Shown here: piece after piece, positions 60,534 through 64,000 of the stretch
Numbering within the stretch: the first letter of the stretch is position 1
How the letters are laid out: the number at the start of each line of letters is the position of its first letter
Assembly: GCF_000169535.1 (NCBI RefSeq)
Contig: NZ_AAYN02000002.1
Location: 186,001-250,000 of the forward strand
DNA length: 64,000 bases
Direction of reading: 5' to 3'
From: Ureaplasma urealyticum serovar 8 str. ATCC 27618
Lineage (GTDB): Bacteria; Bacillota_I; Bacilli_A; Mycoplasmatales; Mycoplasmoidaceae
The notes under the pieces: generated by a model
The model's input: only the letters and a program-made list of their open reading frames with translations
Database searches by the model: none
Told to the model about the DNA's origin: nothing
Made by a program: the position numbers and the translations under genes

Positions 60534-62057
60534 GTGTCAACGATTACAACTACATCTTGAGGAATAGATCCAAATATTTATTTCTCAAAGCATGAGTTAA
60601 CATGAGTGCCAGCAACAGCTGATGCTAACACATTAGCATTAGCACATTTCAACCCAACTAGCACTTTATTAGTTGCATTAGCAATTGCCTTTGTCTTATT
60701 GATGACTCCTGGTCTAGCATTATTTTATGGTGGACTAACACGTCGAAAATCTACACTAACTATTATTAATCAATGTGTAGCTTCACTTGGGGTCACAACA
60801 CTAATTTGAATTTTTGGAGGGTTCTCGCTTGCTTTTGGACCTTCTGTTGGTAAAGGAATAATTGGTGACATTTCAACTTATTTTGCATTTAGAAACTTAT
60901 TATTTGCAGATGGTTGAAGTGGAGATGCAGGAATTGTTTTTGCAAACTTTACAAATGGGGTACCATTAATTTTATTCTTTGCTTACCAATTAGCGTTTGC
61001 AATTATTACACCACCTTTAATGGTTGGTGCGTTCGCAGATCGAATGAAATTTAAAAATTATCTAGTATTCTTAGTACTATGACAATATCTAATTTACATT
61101 CCTTTTGCACATTGAATTTGAGGTCAAGGATTCTTAGCAGCTGCTGGGGTAATTGACTTTGCTGGTGGTATTGTAATTCATACATCTGCTGGTTTTGGGG
61201 CATTAGCTGCTTCATTAGTATTAGGTAAACGTGTGTTACTTAAAAATGATAAGAGTCGTCCAAACAACATTCCAATGACAATTCTTGGAGCAACATTATT
61301 GTTCTTTGGTTGATTTGGATTCAATGTTGGTGGATCAGGATTTGTAAGTGGTGGAAATGCTGCTGTTTGATCACTTGCAACAAGCGCTTGAATTAGTACA
61401 ATTATTGCTTTAGCAATTGGAATGATTGGTTGAGCAATTCTTGAAACAATCTTTAATAAAAATCATAAACCCACAGGTGTTGGTTTAGTAACGGGGGCAA
61501 TTGCTGGATTAGCAACAATTACTCCAGCAGCAGGTTATGTTCCAATTTGAGCTTCTGTTCCAATTGGAGTTGCTGCAGTATTAGTTTGCTACGCTAGTGC
61601 TAAGACACTACATCATTTCCATAAGATTGACGATACTTTAGAAGTATGAGGTGTCCATGGAATGGGTGGTGTTACAGGTTCATTATTAATTGGAGCATTT
61701 GCATCTAAATCTGTAAACCCTTCAATTATGTATGAAGCAATTGGACCAGAAACAACAGGTATTTTATTCGGTGTCCAATTAGGTGCTATGTTGTTAGCTG
61801 CTGTTTATGCATTTGTGTTTACTATTTTATTAGTATACATTACACGTCCAAGATTATCAGCTCGTCAACAATTAGGTCATATTGACTACATCAACCATGG
61901 CGAAGACGCATATGCATTTGATATTGAAATTCCATCTGAAAAGGAAATGGAACAATACGAATTAGCTGATAGTTCATGACATTCATCAACTGGCGTTAAA
62001 CATCCATTAGTTAAAAAAGCAAATCTGCAAGCTAGTGAATCAACAAGTAGTCATTAA
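60534..62057 (+). CDS. amt: Ammonium channel Amt, first copy
   Basis: A 507-residue, about 11-segment ammonia/ammonium channel. It begins at GTG 60534 after GAGGTGAAAATT, a leader shared with the second copy. Family motifs: TPGLALFYGGLTRRKS, GGIVIHTSAGFGALAAS (family dfAGg.vvHi.aG.aaLa), LFFGWFGFNVGG, HGMGGVTGSLLIGAF (pore His of the family twin-His pair in HTSAG and HGMGG). The ~70-residue tail is cytosolic. In Ureaplasma urease makes intracellular ammonium, and its exit is thought to help drive ATP synthesis; this channel likely handles that. Many UGA Trp codons. Confidence 0.94.
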
Positions 62058-62063
62058 TTATTT

Positions 62064-62098
62064 AAAAAAACTAAAGCCAAAAACACTTTAGTTTTTTA
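62064..62098 (+). terminator. Terminator of the first amt gene
   Basis: A 12-bp stem AAAAAACTAAAG / CTTTAGTTTTTT (62065-62076 with 62086-62097). The two amt genes therefore have separate transcripts. Confidence 0.9.
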
Positions 62099-62140
62099 TT
62101 CAATTAATACAAAAAATGAAGATTTTATGTATTAACGTAA

Positions 62141-62146
62141 TATAAT
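62141..62146 (+). promoter_or_regulatory. Candidate -10 box of the second amt gene
   Basis: TATAAT followed by AGTA, as in front of the first amt gene, 83 bases before the GTG start. No clear -35. Confidence 0.42.
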
Positions 62147-62228
62147 AGTAGAGATATACTTTTGTATGATGAATTTGTATGCGAAATTATATTTATAAAT
62201 AATAAAAAGAAAACACGAGGTGAAAATT

Positions 62229-63788
62229 GTGTCAACTTGAGGTTTAAATAAAGATATTTATTTTTCAACTCATGAATTAACATGAGTGCCTGCAGACGCA
62301 AGTCAATCAACACTTGACGCAATTGGTTTTAATCCTACTAATACACTACTAGTAGCTTTAGCAATCGCTTTTGTTTTATTAATGACACCAGGATTAGCAT
62401 TATTTTATGGTGGTTTAGTAAGACGTAAATCAACGCTAACAATTATTAATCAATGCGTCGCTTCGTTGGGAATTACAACACTGATTTGAATTTTCGGAGG
62501 GTTCTCACTTGCTTTTGGGCCTTCTGTTGGTAAAGGAATAATTGGTGATATTTCAACTTATTTTGCATTTAGAAACTTATTATTTGCAGATGGTTGAAGT
62601 GGAGGCGCAGTTTTAGTATTTGCAAACTTCACAAATGGGGTACCATTAATTTTATTCTTTGCTTACCAATTAGCGTTTGCAATTATTACACCACCTTTAA
62701 TGGTTGGTGCGTTCGCAGATCGAATGAAATTTAAAAATTATTTAGTATTTTTAGTACTATGACAATACTTAATTTACATTCCTTTTGCACATTGAATTTG
62801 AGGTCAAGGATTCTTAGCAGCTGCTGGGGTAATTGACTATGCTGGCGGTATTGTAATTCATACAACTGCTGGTTTTGGAGCACTAGCTGCTTCATTTATG
62901 TTGGGAAAACGAACAATGTTAGTTACAGATAAAAATCGTGCTAACAATTTACCAATGGTTGTATTAGGCGCAACATTACTATTCTTTGGTTGATTTGGAT
63001 TTAATGTTGGTGGTGCAGGTTTTGTTAAAGATAGTTCGAACCACATTTCACAAGCCATTTCATCATGATTAAATACCATTATTGCTTTAGCAATTGGAAT
63101 GGTAGGTTGAATTACGTTAGAAACAATTGTTAATAAAAATCACAAGCCAACAACTGTTGGTTTAGTAACAGGGGCAATTGCTGGATTAGCAACAATTACT
63201 CCAACGGCAGGTTTTGTACCAATCTGAGCATCTGTGCCAATTGCTATTATGGGTGTGTTAGTTTGCTATTCAATCGCAAAATTATTACATCATTTCCATT
63301 TCGATGATTCACTAGAAGTTTTACCAGTTCATGGAATGGGTGGAGTTGTAGGTTCATTATTAATAGGAGCTTTTGCTACTGATACAGTTGCTAATGGTAT
63401 TAAATATAATGCTGTTGGATTAGATAGTAGTGGTAATCCAGTTTATGGTCTTCTATTTGGATTGCAATTAGGAGCAGTAGCATTAGCTATTGTTTGAGCA
63501 TTTGCTTTCACTTGTTTAATTATTTATATAAGTAAACCTCGTTTATCAGCACGTGAACAATTAGGTCATATTGACTACATCAACCATGGCGAAGATGCAT
63601 ATAAATTTGATTTCCTTATCCCTTCAGAAGATGAAATGGCATCATACGAAGGCTTTGATCAAGTTTGAGAACAAAAAGCAAGTGGTTGTAAAAAAGCTGA
63701 TTTAGCATCAAAATTAGTTTCTGTCTTTATGGAACACGAAAGTGATTGCACATGACAATCTAAATCTCGTGAATGCACAAAAAGTAAA
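62229..63788 (+). CDS. amt: Ammonium channel Amt, second copy
   Basis: A 519-residue paralogue of the gene at 60534, from a GTG start with the same GAGGTGAAAATT leader. It has the same channel motifs (TPGLALFYGGLVRRKS; GGIVIHTTAGFGALAAS; HGMGGVVGSLLIGAF), so it should conduct ammonium. The middle third is almost identical to the first copy at DNA level, and the rest has diverged. The C-terminal tail differs: it is longer and holds three Cys (GCKKADL, SDCTWQ, RECTKK). The stop is TAA 63786. Separate promoters and tails suggest separate control. Confidence 0.94.
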
Positions 63789-63816
63789 TAAATAGTTTTA
63801 TTAATAAATTTAATTG

Positions 63817-63850
63817 AGAAGTTAGTTTTTTAATTAACTTCTTTTTTATT
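63817..63850 (+). terminator. Terminator of the second amt gene
   Basis: AGAAGTTA / TAACTTCT (63818-63825 with 63836-63843) followed by T's. Confidence 0.82.
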
Positions 63851-63907
63851 TATAATTTATAGAAGATGAAATAATATTTCTTTCTTAATTTAAATGGGGG
63901 TGAGTTA

Positions 63908-64000
63908 ATGCCACGAATAAACACACAAGTTTTTAATGAAAATGATGATAAAAATACCATTAAAAATAATAATGATAAAACAATTGATCAAAATAAAATT
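63908..64000 (+). CDS. Unknown gene, 5' end only
   Basis: The first 31 codons (MPRINTQVFNENDDKN..., very Asn/Lys/Asp-rich) of a gene cut by the window edge. GGGGGTGAG, a near-perfect ribosome site, lies 4-12 bases ahead of ATG 63908. The start looks like a disordered N-terminal tail; no family can be named. Confidence 0.7.
   Translation, partial: MPRINTQVFNENDDKNTIKNNNDKTIDQNKI

Overview
The window is mollicute chromosome, most likely a human-type Ureaplasma (U. parvum / U. urealyticum group). UGA is read as tryptophan throughout: nearly every gene is open only when UGA is sense. The DNA is very AT-rich. Two adjacent Amt ammonium channels and a multiple-banded-antigen (MBA) type phase-variable locus fit Ureaplasma. 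From memory, the gene order matches the U. parvum segment that starts near the UU171/UU172 element; this was not checked against a database.

Layout. 1-8.1 kb: end of ftsY, ylxM, a 1265-residue surface lipoprotein with a C-terminal trypsin-like (DUF31/MIP-type) peptidase domain, tRNA-Ile and tRNA-Ala, then an invertible surface-antigen element bounded by 56-bp inverted repeats. 8.1-14.6 kb: a two-nuclease DUF2779 protein, a Cof-type HAD phosphatase, trpS, spx-nadK, a cysteine-less PTS EIIB-like protein and rlmH. 14.7-21.7 kb: lower glycolysis (tpiA, gpmI, eno, a divergent pfkA, pyk). 21.8-30.1 kb: rpoB-rpoC, then a second MBA N-terminal paralogue. 31-38 kb: DegV/FakB-like protein, ytpR, prs, rnmV, rsmI, rarA, metG. 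38-45.7 kb: phosphate uptake operon (pstS, fused pstCA, pstB, phoU) and a copper-type chaperone/P1B-ATPase pair. 46-48.3 kb: lipoprotein with two identical 288-bp tandem units. 48.5-56 kb: rpsO, rnc-plsX-fakA-yloU, rpmB, rplU-prp-rpmA and two unknown genes. 56-60.3 kb: gmk, an RlmN homologue without its cysteines, prpC, pknB, rsgA. 60.5-63.8 kb: two amt genes, then the start of an unknown gene.

How it fits together. Most is compact housekeeping sequence in short operons with overlapping genes, each closed by a hairpin plus T-run. Accessory biology sits in the surface lipoproteins: the promoter and lipoprotein N-terminus at 6258-6929 can be joined by inversion to either of two C-terminal cassettes, both in frame, and related beta-rich domains recur in all five surface proteins. 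FakA, a DegV/FakB-like protein and PlsX together suggest use of host fatty acids. The Amt pair fits the urea/ammonium energy metabolism of this genus. Several proteins look like retained but chemically altered homologues: RlmN-like without Fe-S cysteines, EIIB-like without the phospho-cysteine, and PfkA with Gln at the usual Mg-binding Asp.
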